DNA from: JAUSIF01 sp040901465
Lineage (GTDB): Bacteria; Pseudomonadota; Alphaproteobacteria; Rhizobiales; Xanthobacteraceae
Length of the DNA: 64,000 nt
Assembly: GCA_040901465.1 (NCBI GenBank)
Contig: JBBDYN010000054.1
Coordinates: 7,407 to 71,406 of the forward strand
Direction of reading: 5' to 3'
Made by a program: the position numbers and the translations under genes. Position 1 is the first letter of the stretch, and the number at the start of each line of letters is the position of its first letter. Below the pieces are notes generated by a model. The model was not told the DNA's origin and made no database searches. It saw only the letters and a program-made list of their open reading frames with translations. Shown in pieces: positions 17,472 to 26,174 of the stretch.

Positions 17472-18374
17472 TCAATCCTCATGCACCGCGGCTTTGCGCC
17501 GGTGCTTCGCGCTCTCGTCTTCGACGTAGCGAAGGTCCTGGTCGTACACGATCCGGTCGTCACCCGAGAGAGCGACGAAGCGTTTGCCGCGCGCGCGGCC
17601 GATCAGCGTGAGCCCCGCCTTCTTCGCGAGCTCGACGCCCCAAGCGGTGAAGCCCGAACGTGACACGAGGATCGGAATTCCCATGCGCACGGTCTTTATC
17701 ACCATCTCCGAGGTGAGACGGCCGGTCGTGTAGAATATCTTGTCGCCGGGCTTCACCTTGTTCCTGAACATCCAGCCCGCGATCTTGTCGACCGCATTGT
17801 GCCGGCCCACGTCCTCCATATAGACGAGCGGCCGGTCCTCCTGGCAGAGCACGCAGCCGTGGATCGCGCCGGCCTCGAGATAGAGCGAGGGCGTCGTGTT
17901 GATCTTGTTGGTGAGCGCGTAGAGCCACGAGGTGCGGAGCTTCGCCTTCGGCAGCTTCGCGTTGTCGATCGCTTCCATGAGATCGCCGAACACGGTGCCC
18001 TGCGCGCAGCCCGACGTCTGCACTTTCTTCTTCAGTTTCTTCTCGTAATTCGTCGCGCGCTTGGTGCGGACCACGACCACTTCTAGATCGTCGTCATATT
18101 CGACCGCAGTGACCACGTCGTCCGGCCGTAACATATTCTGATTCAACAGAAATCCGAGGGCGAGATATTCCGGATAGTCGCCGATGGTCATCGCCGTCAC
18201 GATCTCCTGCCGGTTCAGGAAAATCGTGAGCGGTCGCTCGACGACGACGGCGGTGTCGATCCCGGCGCCGGTCTGATCGACGCCGGAGACTCGCTCGCTG
18301 AGCCGCGGGTCCGCGGGATCGGGACGCAGCAGGTATTCGTCCTCGGGCTCAGGAACGATTTTCGGCTTGCTCAT
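17472..18374 (-). CDS. fdhD: Formate dehydrogenase accessory sulfurtransferase FdhD
   Basis: 300 residues from ATG 18374, which has TGAGGA directly upstream and starts 5 bp after the stop of the preceding gene. FdhD transfers sulfur from a cysteine desulfurase to the Mo-bisMGD cofactor, a step required for formate dehydrogenase activity. Family motifs are clear: YLALGFLLNQNML, MEDVGRHNAVDKIAGWM, FYTTGRLTSEMVIK, SRSGFTAWGVELAKKAGLTL. The usual CxxC active-site pair appears as SGCAQGT with only Cys123; a separate C174-V-L-C177 pair lies just before the EDVGRHNA block. It is the last gene of the operon with the indolepyruvate oxidoreductase. Confidence 0.93.
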   Translation of the reverse strand: MSKPKIVPEPEDEYLLRPDPADPRLSERVSGVDQTGAGIDTAVVVERPLTIFLNRQEIVTAMTIGDYPEYLALGFLLNQNMLRPDDVVTAVEYDDDLEVVVVRTKRATNYEKKLKKKVQTSGCAQGTVFGDLMEAIDNAKLPKAKLRTSWLYALTNKINTTPSLYLEAGAIHGCVLCQEDRPLVYMEDVGRHNAVDKIAGWMFRNKVKPGDKIFYTTGRLTSEMVIKTVRMGIPILVSRSGFTAWGVELAKKAGLTLIGRARGKRFVALSGDDRIVYDQDLRYVEDESAKHRRKAAVHED

Positions 18375-18379
18375 CGTCC

Positions 18380-19912
18380 TCACTCGGCCGCGATGCGCCG
18401 CTCGGCCGGCAACGCGCGCACGGAGTCGATCACATCGCCGAGTCGCACGCCGTCCGGGTCTGCGAGCGCCGCAAGTCGCGACTGCAACACCGCGTCCGCG
18501 AACTGCGCCACCGGCAACTCGCCGGCGAGGAACGGCTCGACGATTTCCCTGACGATTCGGTTCCAGTTGGCGTGGCCGCGCTTGTACGTCTCGCCATAGC
18601 CCTTCACGAGGCGCGCTGTCTCCGCGACTTCGCGTGCGACGTCGACGTCGACCGCGAGCGCGCGCTCGACGAGGTCGAGCCATTGCTCGATCCAGGCTTG
18701 CTCCTCCGCGTAACGCAGCGTACGCGGCCGCCAGCCGCGCAGCATGCTGAGGAGCTTGAGTCGCAGGAATCCGCCGAAGCGCGTGGTGCGGACTTTCATA
18801 GGAAAGGACTTCTCGCTCCAGCCGAGCCGGTCGACGAGCCGCAACACGCCGCGGCCGAGCCGCGGCGGCAGCAGCGAGAAGATTTCCTCCGGGCCCGGCT
18901 TCAGGAACTCTGTCACGTCGATGATGTCCTGATCGCGAACCTTCGACTCGCTGCGCAAGCGGACGACGCGGCCTTCCTTGATCTTCAGTTGCGCTACCCG
19001 GATCGTGTCCTCGAAGCTCATGCGTACCGCAAGATGCCGCGCGAGCTCGCGGATCAGCCGGCCGTCGGCGCCTGGCTTGGCGAACCGGCCGAGACGGTCG
19101 AGATAGAGTGCTGCGTATTCGGGGCCCTGGTAATCGACGAGGCGCCGCACGCCCTCGGTCGCGATCCCGGCCGCCACCACGGGCAGCGCCTGCTTCGCGC
19201 GTGTTTCGAGCTCCGTGTCGCTCTCGGCCTTGGCCGAGGAAGGCGCTGCCTCCCCTTGCTCGGCGGCGGTGTTTTTTCCGCCGCTCGCGGCGAGATTCAA
19301 GCCGGCTTCGAAGCCGCGCAGATTGGCCTCGACCGCCTTGCCTTCGCTCTGGATCGCCGCACGGAAGGCCTCGACCGAAATCGGCAGGACGCCGCTGCCG
19401 GCGATCGCGCCGAGCAGCGCCGCATTCAATTGGCTCTTCGCGCCGGCGGCAGCCGCGGCGAAATTCGCGAGCAGCGCCCGCTTTGCGAATTTTTTCGCGA
19501 CGCTCTCCATGCGCTCGACGTCGAGCCGCCCGTCGCCCATCGCCGATTTCTCGTCGACCGTATAGACGCGGCCGGTGGAGGCGATCAGCATCGTGCGGTC
19601 CGGGCTCACGTAGCCCGCCTGAATCGCGCGTATGGCCTCGAGCAACTCGCTCGCCACCATCACGTCCACTTCGCCGGGCGCGGCGTTGAGCGCGAGGACG
19701 GGTCCACGCTTCCCGTCCGTTTCCTCGGCGCGCGGCAAGATTTCCAGATAATAGGTGGTAGCGCCGGTGCGTTGCGCCACGCCGGGGATCGACGTGCGCT
19801 GACCGAAATGGCCGCTCGCGATCGCGGCGTTCGAGATCCAGCCCGCGAGCACGCCGCCACCTTCGCCGCCGAGCGCGGCGATGAGCAGGCGAATGGGTTT
19901 TGCGTCGCTCAT
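18380..19912 (-). CDS. Indolepyruvate oxidoreductase beta subunit-like protein (with DUF6537-type C-terminus)
   Basis: 510 residues. Residues ~8-200 are the gamma/beta-type domain of 2-oxoacid oxidoreductases: LLIAALGGEGGGVLAGWISN, RTSIPGVAQRTGATTYYLEI, DVMVASELLEAIRAI. The remaining ~250 residues (ARHLAVRMSFEDTIRVAQLK, SLLPPRLGRGVLRLVDRLGW) match the DUF6537-like extension seen in the alphaproteobacterial enzyme. With the alpha subunit (3 bp apart) it would oxidatively decarboxylate indolepyruvate or another aryl pyruvate to the acyl-CoA using a ferredoxin-type acceptor. The exact substrate cannot be read from sequence. Confidence 0.88.
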   Translation of the reverse strand: MSDAKPIRLLIAALGGEGGGVLAGWISNAAIASGHFGQRTSIPGVAQRTGATTYYLEILPRAEETDGKRGPVLALNAAPGEVDVMVASELLEAIRAIQAGYVSPDRTMLIASTGRVYTVDEKSAMGDGRLDVERMESVAKKFAKRALLANFAAAAAGAKSQLNAALLGAIAGSGVLPISVEAFRAAIQSEGKAVEANLRGFEAGLNLAASGGKNTAAEQGEAAPSSAKAESDTELETRAKQALPVVAAGIATEGVRRLVDYQGPEYAALYLDRLGRFAKPGADGRLIRELARHLAVRMSFEDTIRVAQLKIKEGRVVRLRSESKVRDQDIIDVTEFLKPGPEEIFSLLPPRLGRGVLRLVDRLGWSEKSFPMKVRTTRFGGFLRLKLLSMLRGWRPRTLRYAEEQAWIEQWLDLVERALAVDVDVAREVAETARLVKGYGETYKRGHANWNRIVREIVEPFLAGELPVAQFADAVLQSRLAALADPDGVRLGDVIDSVRALPAERRIAAE

Positions 19913-19915
19913 GGA

Positions 19916-22072
19916 CTACTCCGCCGGAACCATGCTGGGGGCAGGGGCCTCGTCGCGCGCGCCGCCGAACCACCGGATCAGCGTGGTAGAAACCTTGTGG
20001 CGCATGCGATCCCATGGCGAAGGATTTTCGATGACGTTGATCTCGGCGAACGACGGACACAACTGCGCCGCGTGGCTCACCTCGCCGCACAGCCCACACC
20101 CCACACAGTCGTTGTTGACGTGCGCGACCGGGTCAGTTCGCAACGGGTCCTCGTTCGGCTTCACCGTGAGCGACGGGCAACCGGAGAGACGAATACACGA
20201 ATGATCTCCGGTACATACGTCCGGATCGACCCAGAAGCGCTGCCGCTCCACGCGCTTGCCGGCCGCCGAGAGCCGCGCCCTCTCTGGCTTGATGCGCCGC
20301 TGCCGCGCGAGCTGACACTCGCCGTCGGCGATGATCACCTTCAGTCCTTCTTCCGGCGTGTTGAGCGCCTCGCGCAGAGTGTTCACTACGTTTGCAACGC
20401 CATAGGTGCGCACGCGTTTGATCCAGTTCACGCCGATCGCCTTCACCGCGGCCTCGATGTCGACGCCGCGGCCGCGGCCATCGTCCTCCGGCGCGCTCGA
20501 CGGCAAATCCTGCTGCCCGGTCGCGCTCGAATAGCCGTTGTTCATTACGATCAGGACGGAGTCGTCCTTGTTGAGCACGGCACCTGCAACGCCTGTGAGC
20601 ATTCCGTTGTGCCAGAAGCCGCCGTCGCCCATGATCGAGACCGGCCGGTTTTCCTGAGTGCCCGACACCGCCGCGGCCGACGCGAGCGACATGCCGTAGC
20701 CGAGAATGGAATTGCCCTGGCTGAACGGCGGGAAGGTCGCGAGGGCATGGCAGCCAATATCGACCGCTACATGCACCGGCCCCATTTCTTTCTTGAGAAT
20801 TTTCATAGCCGAGAACACTGGCCGCTCCGGGCACCCGGTGCAGAAGGTGGGCGGCCGCGGCGGCAGCGCAGTCGAAAGCGTCTTCGTCACCTCAGCCTTG
20901 CGCGCATCGACGCTGCCGACCCAGGATTCAAGCGTCTCGTTCTTCTTTCCGTAGGCCGCGAGGAATTGCGAGAGTCCGCGGCCCAGCACGAGCGGTGTGT
21001 ATTCGCCCGCCATCGCCAGGAAATCCTTGCCGTGCAGCTTCGTATTGAGGTCGGCCTTGCGCAGCATTTGCGAGATGGCCTGTTCGAGGAAATCCGGCGA
21101 GCCCTCTTCGATGAGGAGCACCGCGCGCTTGCCCGCGCAGAAGCCGGTAATTTCCTCGGGCACCAGCGGGTGTGTCACGTTGAGGACGAGCGTCGGGGTT
21201 TGGACGCCGCCATAGACGTCGCTCAAGCCTGCAAGCGCGAGCCGCGAATTGAGCGCGTTGAACAGCCCGCCCTGCACGATGAGGCCGAGATCGCCGTGCT
21301 CCGGCCCGAGCCGCTCGTTGAGCTTGTGCTCCAGGATGAATTTCCGCGCGAGCGGCAGCCGCTTTTCGAATTTCGCGATTTCCTGCGGGAAGATCACCGG
21401 CGGATGCGAGAGCCGGTCGTAATTGAATTTCGCGGGCGCGAGACGGTTCTTCGCCGAGAAGCGCGGGGCGACATTGTCTTTCGCCTCGAACGCGCCGAAC
21501 ACGTGGCAGGCACGCACGCGCAGTTCCAGGATCACCGGCGTGTTCGACGCCTCCGAAAGCTCGAACCCCTTTTCCACCATGCGCACGATGCTGGGCAGCT
21601 CCGGCCGCGGATCGAGCAGCCACAGCGACGACTTCAGCGCCATCGCGTGCGTGCGCTCCTGGATAACGCTCGCGCCTTCGCCGTAGTCCTCGCCGACGAT
21701 GATCAGGGCGCCGCCGATGACGCCGGCCGACGCCAGATTCGAGAGCGCGTCCGCCGCGACGTTCGTGCCGACGATCGACTTCCAGGTGACGGCGCCGCGC
21801 AGCGGATAGTTGATCGAGGCGCCGAGCATGGCCGCCGCCGCAGCCTCGCTCGTACATGTCTCGAGATGGATACCGAGCTCGTCCAATATGTCGCCCGACT
21901 GCACGAGCACGTCGAGGAGATGCGTCACCGGCGCGCCCTGGTATCCGCCCACGTATGCGACGCCCGACTGCAAGAGCGCCTTGGTCACGCCGAGGATGCC
22001 CTCGCCATGGAAGATCTCGCCGTCGCCGAGCCGCAGGCTTTGGATTTCCGAGTGAAAGGAGACTTCAGCCAT
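19916..22072 (-). CDS. Indolepyruvate ferredoxin oxidoreductase alpha subunit (TPP-dependent)
   Basis: 718 residues. The N-terminal pyrimidine-binding part (ITKALLQSGVAYVGGYQGAP-type sequence) is followed by the TPP-binding domain with GDGGFWHNGMLTGVAG and VMNNGYSSATG, the GDG...NN motif that holds Mg-TPP. The C-terminus carries Cys groups for iron-sulfur clusters: VCTGDHSCIRLSGCP and NDCVGCGLCGEVSHAAQLCP, although the second group replaces the usual CxxxCP order. Cytosolic; acts with the downstream beta subunit. First structural gene after marR, 24 bp downstream of it, so the order marR-iorA-iorB-fdhD reads as one transcription unit. Confidence 0.9.
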   Translation of the reverse strand: MAEVSFHSEIQSLRLGDGEIFHGEGILGVTKALLQSGVAYVGGYQGAPVTHLLDVLVQSGDILDELGIHLETCTSEAAAAAMLGASINYPLRGAVTWKSIVGTNVAADALSNLASAGVIGGALIIVGEDYGEGASVIQERTHAMALKSSLWLLDPRPELPSIVRMVEKGFELSEASNTPVILELRVRACHVFGAFEAKDNVAPRFSAKNRLAPAKFNYDRLSHPPVIFPQEIAKFEKRLPLARKFILEHKLNERLGPEHGDLGLIVQGGLFNALNSRLALAGLSDVYGGVQTPTLVLNVTHPLVPEEITGFCAGKRAVLLIEEGSPDFLEQAISQMLRKADLNTKLHGKDFLAMAGEYTPLVLGRGLSQFLAAYGKKNETLESWVGSVDARKAEVTKTLSTALPPRPPTFCTGCPERPVFSAMKILKKEMGPVHVAVDIGCHALATFPPFSQGNSILGYGMSLASAAAVSGTQENRPVSIMGDGGFWHNGMLTGVAGAVLNKDDSVLIVMNNGYSSATGQQDLPSSAPEDDGRGRGVDIEAAVKAIGVNWIKRVRTYGVANVVNTLREALNTPEEGLKVIIADGECQLARQRRIKPERARLSAAGKRVERQRFWVDPDVCTGDHSCIRLSGCPSLTVKPNEDPLRTDPVAHVNNDCVGCGLCGEVSHAAQLCPSFAEINVIENPSPWDRMRHKVSTTLIRWFGGARDEAPAPSMVPAE

Positions 22073-22096
22073 GGTGCCGCTCCAGCATCTGACGTC

Positions 22097-22651
22097 TCAC
22101 CGCGAATGTCCGTTGCCGCTCACGAGCAACCCCGCGGCGAGCTTTTTCAGGATTTGCAAGAATCGTGCGCGGTCGCGCGGTCCGATGATCTCATCGATAT
22201 GGCGGTCGTGCCGCTCGGCACAGACCGTGAGTTTTGCGAGCAGCGCCTCGCCCGCCGGCGTCAGCATCAGTTGATAGCTACGCCGGTCGTTCTTCGCCCG
22301 CATGCGTTTGATCAACTTGCGGCGCACGAGGTCGTCGAGCACTGGCGTGAGCGAGGACTTGTCCCGCGCATTGGCGCGGCTGAGCGCCGTCTGCGAGATG
22401 CCCGGGTTCCGCCCGATCAGCACCAAGGTCGCGAAGCGCCCGGGACTGAGATCGATGCCGCTCGCCTCGCGCGCGAATGCCTGGAACGAGGCGTTCTGCG
22501 CGAGCCGCAGGCGAAAGCCGATCCAGTTCGCGAGCGGACCATAGTCAATCGTATCCGCAGGCACGGATGTGCGAGCGCCCGCGCGCGACCGTGCGGGCGG
22601 GGCCGTTTCGCCTGCCAGGGAAGCATGCAAGGCTGTCACCGGCGTCTCCAT
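22097..22651 (-). CDS. MarR family transcriptional regulator
   Basis: 184 residues. A ~30-residue N-terminal extension precedes the MarR winged helix: ATLVLIGRNPGISQTALSRA, DKSSLTPVLDDLVRRKLIKR and the beta-wing MRAKNDRRSYQLMLTPAGE. MarR proteins usually bind palindromes overlapping their own promoter and are released by small aromatic acids. It heads the operon with the indolepyruvate oxidoreductase, whose aryl-pyruvate substrates or products would suit such a ligand. A candidate operator is 60 bp upstream (22711-22732). Confidence 0.9.
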   Translation of the reverse strand: METPVTALHASLAGETAPPARSRAGARTSVPADTIDYGPLANWIGFRLRLAQNASFQAFAREASGIDLSPGRFATLVLIGRNPGISQTALSRANARDKSSLTPVLDDLVRRKLIKRMRAKNDRRSYQLMLTPAGEALLAKLTVCAERHDRHIDEIIGPRDRARFLQILKKLAAGLLVSGNGHSR

Positions 22652-22710
22652 AAGTGTATGTAATTCCTTATTATTTTAATTTGCCGAGCGCTCTCTGTGC
22701 GTGGTGGCGG

Positions 22711-22732
22711 GATAGTTTTATACCCAACTATC
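22711..22732. promoter_or_regulatory. Candidate MarR operator (gatagtt-8-aactatc)
   Basis: Perfect 7-bp inverted repeat with an 8-bp spacer (gatagtt ttataccc aactatc), sited 60-80 bp upstream of the marR start on the minus strand, in an AT-rich gap. Size and spacing suit a MarR dimer site; binding is inferred. Confidence 0.5.
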
Positions 22733-22767
22733 ACGCCTGACAACAGCGTGGCGCAAAGGCGGCGCCG

Positions 22768-24696
22768 TCAGGGCAGGGGGATATTGAACGCTTTCGAGAG
22801 CCCGTAGGCCGCCGCGACGATCGCCGCCACATAGGGAACGATCAGCAGCCGGAGGTTGGTGCGGGTCCAAAGCATGACGGACAAGTAGACACCGACCGCC
22901 GGAAGAAATCCCGCGAACGGGATCGCGGCGATCCCCGCGCCAAGCAATGCGAGCTGCATTGTTTCGTCGCGCGACGGCCAAGGTGTTGGGGCTGCTGTTC
23001 CGCGTAGACGCGTCGCCGTGAGGGCAAGAGCGGCGATCAGGCCGGGAATGGCGGCGAGCATCGGCACGAGACGGCTGTCGAAAGCGAAATTGAAGCTCAA
23101 CACGATCGCTCCGGCGAACAGGACCATCGCGCCTGCCGCGAGCAGGAGGCCGATGTCGGGTCGGATGCGTTCCGCTAGCGGAACGGCGAGTGCAGCACCG
23201 CTGGCGTCGGTCGGAATCGCTGCCGCCGCAGGCTCGCGCGTCACGATCGCGCGCCGAAACGTGAGCGCGATATGGATCGCCACGACGATAATGAGACCGA
23301 TGACAATCGGGCTCTTCAGCCAATTCCAGCCGTGCAATTGGTAGGCGAGCCAGAAATTGCGCTCGATCGGCTCGGCGAGCACGAAGCCAACGAGCAGCGG
23401 CGCGCGTGGCCATTGTGCCCGCTTCATCAGCCAGCCGAGCACGCCGAAGCCGAATAGCGTCGCAAAATCGAGCACGCTCTTCTTTGCTTCGAACGAGCCG
23501 AGCAGGATCACGGCGATCAGCGGCGCGGCAACCAGACCGAAATCGATGCGCGTGAGCCGCGCGATCCACGGACTGGCCGCGAAACAGAGCGCCGCGCCGA
23601 GCACCGCTGCGAGCGCGCTCGACCATACGATCAGGAACATGAGGTCGAGATTCATCTGCACGAAACGCGGGCCGGGATAGTACCCATAGACAAACAGCGC
23701 GCCGAGAACGACCGCCGCCGCCGGCCCGCCGGGCACGGCGAACAGCAGCGTCGGCACGAGATCCGTGGTGATGGTCGCGTTGTTCGCCCCCTCGGCGGCG
23801 AGCATGCCGCGCGGGTCGCCGCGGCCGATCATAGAACGGTCCTTCGCGGTCGATCCCGCCTGGCCATAGGCGATCCAGGTCGAGGCGGAAGCGCCGATTG
23901 CGGGGATCACGCCGAAGATCACGCCGATCACCGAGCCCATGGCGACCATTTTCCATTGCCGGACAACGTCTCGCGCGCCCTCGACCCAGCCGGAAAGCTT
24001 GAATTGCTGCTGCGCGATGGCGCCGCCTTGGCCGAGCATCGCGATCACCTCGGCCACGCCGAACAAGCCGAGCGCGAGGATCGTGAGTGCGAATCCGTCG
24101 AGCAGATACGGAATTCCGAAAGTGAAACGCAGCTCAGGCGCCGACGGCGCAATTCCGACAGTGCCGAGAAAGAGACCGAACGCGGCGGAAACAATTCCCT
24201 TGGTCGGGCTATCGCCGACGAGGCCGCTGGCGTAAGCGAGACCGACGATCGCGAGCATCAACAGCTCGCCGGTTCCGAGCGCGAGCACGAGCGGGCCGGC
24301 GATCGGGATCGAGAGGGTGAGCACGACGGCGCCGATAAGCCCGCCGATCATGGAGGCAAGGAAGGCGCCGCCGAGCGCGCGTCCGGCCTCGCCGCGCCGC
24401 GCCATGGCGAATCCCTCGATCGCCGTGGGGCCGGACGAGGCCGACGTCGGCGTGCCGAACAGGATCGCGGCGATCGTATCGGATGTGTAGACGACGCCCG
24501 TTGCGCCGAGCAGCACCGCCAGTCCCGAGAACGGATCAAGCGTAAGTACGAACGGCAACAGGATCGACACCGCGCCGATGCCGCCGAGGCCCGGCATCAT
24601 CCCGATGATGCCGCCGGCGAGAAGGCCGATGAGCAACATCAACATGCGATATGGATCGGCGAACGCAACCAGCGCTGTGCCGGCTTCTTCCCACAT
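22768..24696 (-). CDS. Tripartite tricarboxylate transporter: TctA permease fused to TctB-like domain
   Basis: 642 residues from ATG 24696 (GGAG eight bases upstream). Residues ~1-490 are TctA with about 11-12 membrane helices and the family signatures GLLAGGIIGMMPGLGGIGAV and GTPTSASSGPTAIEGFAMAR. TctA proteins are normally ~500 residues. The extra ~140 residues (RIRPDIGLLLAAGAMVLFAG, VPMLAAIPGLIAALAL, then ending YGLSKAFNIPLP) look like the four-helix TctB subunit, so this is a natural TctA-TctB fusion and no separate tctB is present. It imports a carboxylate captured by the TctC-type protein encoded immediately upstream. Confidence 0.9.
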   Translation of the reverse strand: MWEEAGTALVAFADPYRMLMLLIGLLAGGIIGMMPGLGGIGAVSILLPFVLTLDPFSGLAVLLGATGVVYTSDTIAAILFGTPTSASSGPTAIEGFAMARRGEAGRALGGAFLASMIGGLIGAVVLTLSIPIAGPLVLALGTGELLMLAIVGLAYASGLVGDSPTKGIVSAAFGLFLGTVGIAPSAPELRFTFGIPYLLDGFALTILALGLFGVAEVIAMLGQGGAIAQQQFKLSGWVEGARDVVRQWKMVAMGSVIGVIFGVIPAIGASASTWIAYGQAGSTAKDRSMIGRGDPRGMLAAEGANNATITTDLVPTLLFAVPGGPAAAVVLGALFVYGYYPGPRFVQMNLDLMFLIVWSSALAAVLGAALCFAASPWIARLTRIDFGLVAAPLIAVILLGSFEAKKSVLDFATLFGFGVLGWLMKRAQWPRAPLLVGFVLAEPIERNFWLAYQLHGWNWLKSPIVIGLIIVVAIHIALTFRRAIVTREPAAAAIPTDASGAALAVPLAERIRPDIGLLLAAGAMVLFAGAIVLSFNFAFDSRLVPMLAAIPGLIAALALTATRLRGTAAPTPWPSRDETMQLALLGAGIAAIPFAGFLPAVGVYLSVMLWTRTNLRLLIVPYVAAIVAAAYGLSKAFNIPLP

Positions 24697-24818
24697 TATT
24701 GGGGCTCCGGCGTCCTCTTGGTTTGAGGGCGCTGCTGAAATTCCCTCATTTCGAGAAACGGCCGAAGGCCGCGGCTCGAAGGAACGGACCAATCATTGAA
24801 GCGACGCTCAAGGGTGAA

Positions 24819-24846
24819 GCGGGTGACGGCGGCCGCCGCCACCCGC
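24819..24846 (-). other. Intercistronic hairpin between tctC-like and tctA-like genes
   Basis: gcgggtg and cacccgc arms enclose a self-complementary GC-rich core. It lies just after the stop codon of the binding-protein gene, in the 156-bp gap before the permease. Such hairpins commonly give more binding protein than permease. Confidence 0.45.
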
Positions 24847-24852
24847 ACTGAA

Positions 24853-25953
24853 TCAGAGCTTCACGTTGTATTTCTTGGTCAGGAGGTCGCGCAGATAGCT
24901 GGCGACCTCGGCGCTTGGAGCGAGCGCCTTCTTGATCCCCGGTTCCACGGTCTTGCCTGCCTGTAGCGGATAGCCGCCGGTGACCTTCTTGCCCTTCTCC
25001 TGGAAGTCGGGGTCGGCATTGACCTTGGCGGCGGCGATCGCGAACGCGTCGATCGCCTCCTGCGGCGTGCCCTGCGGCATCCAACCGGTGATGCCCGCTT
25101 GAAACGTGAGCGCCGAGGTGGCCTCGAATGCGCCCCAGACGGCGCCGCCCGGCTCTTTCTTGTTCAGTTCCTTGTACACCTCGTAAACCGACGGCAGATC
25201 CTTCACCACCGGATCGCGCGCGGTGAAATGGCCCTTGTCGTCGGCGGAACCGCCGCTGAATAACGGAACCGCCTTCTTCGCGTCGACCAGCGCGCGCACT
25301 TGTGTGAGATAGACCGAGGTGAACTGGAAGTCGAAATTCGTCTCGCCGCGCTCGAAGGCGAGGCGCACCGGCCCGCGCCCGGTGAAGCCGAGCACGGTCT
25401 TTACCGGCAGACCCAGGAGCTCGAAGGCCAGCAGGACCGGAAGGTCGCTGCCGGTGGCGCCGATGCCGCCATACACGAGGGGAACTTTCGGCTTCAGGAG
25501 GTCGGAGGGCTTCTCGATGCCGGTTGACGGGGACGCGTAGACCACCGGGCCGATCGCGATCGTATAGCCGATACGCTTGTTGGCGAGGTCATACTCGACG
25601 CCCTGCTGCTTGAACATGAACGGAAACGCCGTCGACGACGTGGTCGACAAAATGAGCAGACCGTCGTTCTTGCCCTGTTTCTCGAATTGGTTGGCGCCGA
25701 GAATCGAGCCGCCGCCCGCCATCGTCGTCACGTTGAACGTTGGATTGCCGGGAATGTGCTTCGCAAGAAACGGCGTCACGAAGCGCGTCGTCACTTCTCC
25801 GGCGCCGCCGGCCGCAAACGGCACGATCACGTCGATGGTCTTGCCGGCATAAAAATCGGCCGCACGCGCATAGCGCGCCGGCCCCAAGGCGGCTGCGACC
25901 GTGGTCGCGGCGCCGAGTGCAAGCATGTCGCGGCGGCTCGGATGTCGGTTCAT
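24853..25953 (-). CDS. Tripartite tricarboxylate transporter substrate-binding protein (Bug/TctC family)
   Basis: 366 residues from ATG 25953, with GGAGG eight bases upstream. The N-terminus has a Tat-like leader (SRRDMLALGAATTVAAALGP). The Bug fold follows, starting with GKTIDVIVPFAAGGAGEVTT and GNPTFNVTTMAGGGSILGAN, and the C-terminal lobe includes QEAIDAFAIAAAKVNADPDF. It is exported to the periplasm and delivers a carboxylate to the TctAB fusion encoded downstream. The ligand cannot be predicted from the sequence. Divergent from the ABC importer operon. Confidence 0.9.
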   Translation of the reverse strand: MNRHPSRRDMLALGAATTVAAALGPARYARAADFYAGKTIDVIVPFAAGGAGEVTTRFVTPFLAKHIPGNPTFNVTTMAGGGSILGANQFEKQGKNDGLLILSTTSSTAFPFMFKQQGVEYDLANKRIGYTIAIGPVVYASPSTGIEKPSDLLKPKVPLVYGGIGATGSDLPVLLAFELLGLPVKTVLGFTGRGPVRLAFERGETNFDFQFTSVYLTQVRALVDAKKAVPLFSGGSADDKGHFTARDPVVKDLPSVYEVYKELNKKEPGGAVWGAFEATSALTFQAGITGWMPQGTPQEAIDAFAIAAAKVNADPDFQEKGKKVTGGYPLQAGKTVEPGIKKALAPSAEVASYLRDLLTKKYNVKL

Positions 25954-26174
25954 GGTTCGTCCTCCCTTGGCGTTTTTTCCGCTTGTCAGCATATGGAGCG
26001 AGGCTGCGAAACGGCCATCGGGCCGGCTCGCGCCCGCGTAACGTAGCCCCATTTCGGTCCTGCCTGCCAGCGAGAGTTTGCTTGTATCCGGCCAAGGGGC
26101 GCGCTTTTATGCCCGTGTAGTGCATCGAAAATGCGAAATTGATAGCGGTGCCCAAGCACCCGCAGGTCGGGGGA

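Noticed and set aside
18572..22663. A 1363-residue open frame on the plus strand
   Set aside because: It lies antisense to fdhD-iorB-iorA-marR, which have clear families. High GC content leaves the opposite strand open; composition is Arg/His/Ala-rich with no recognisable domain.
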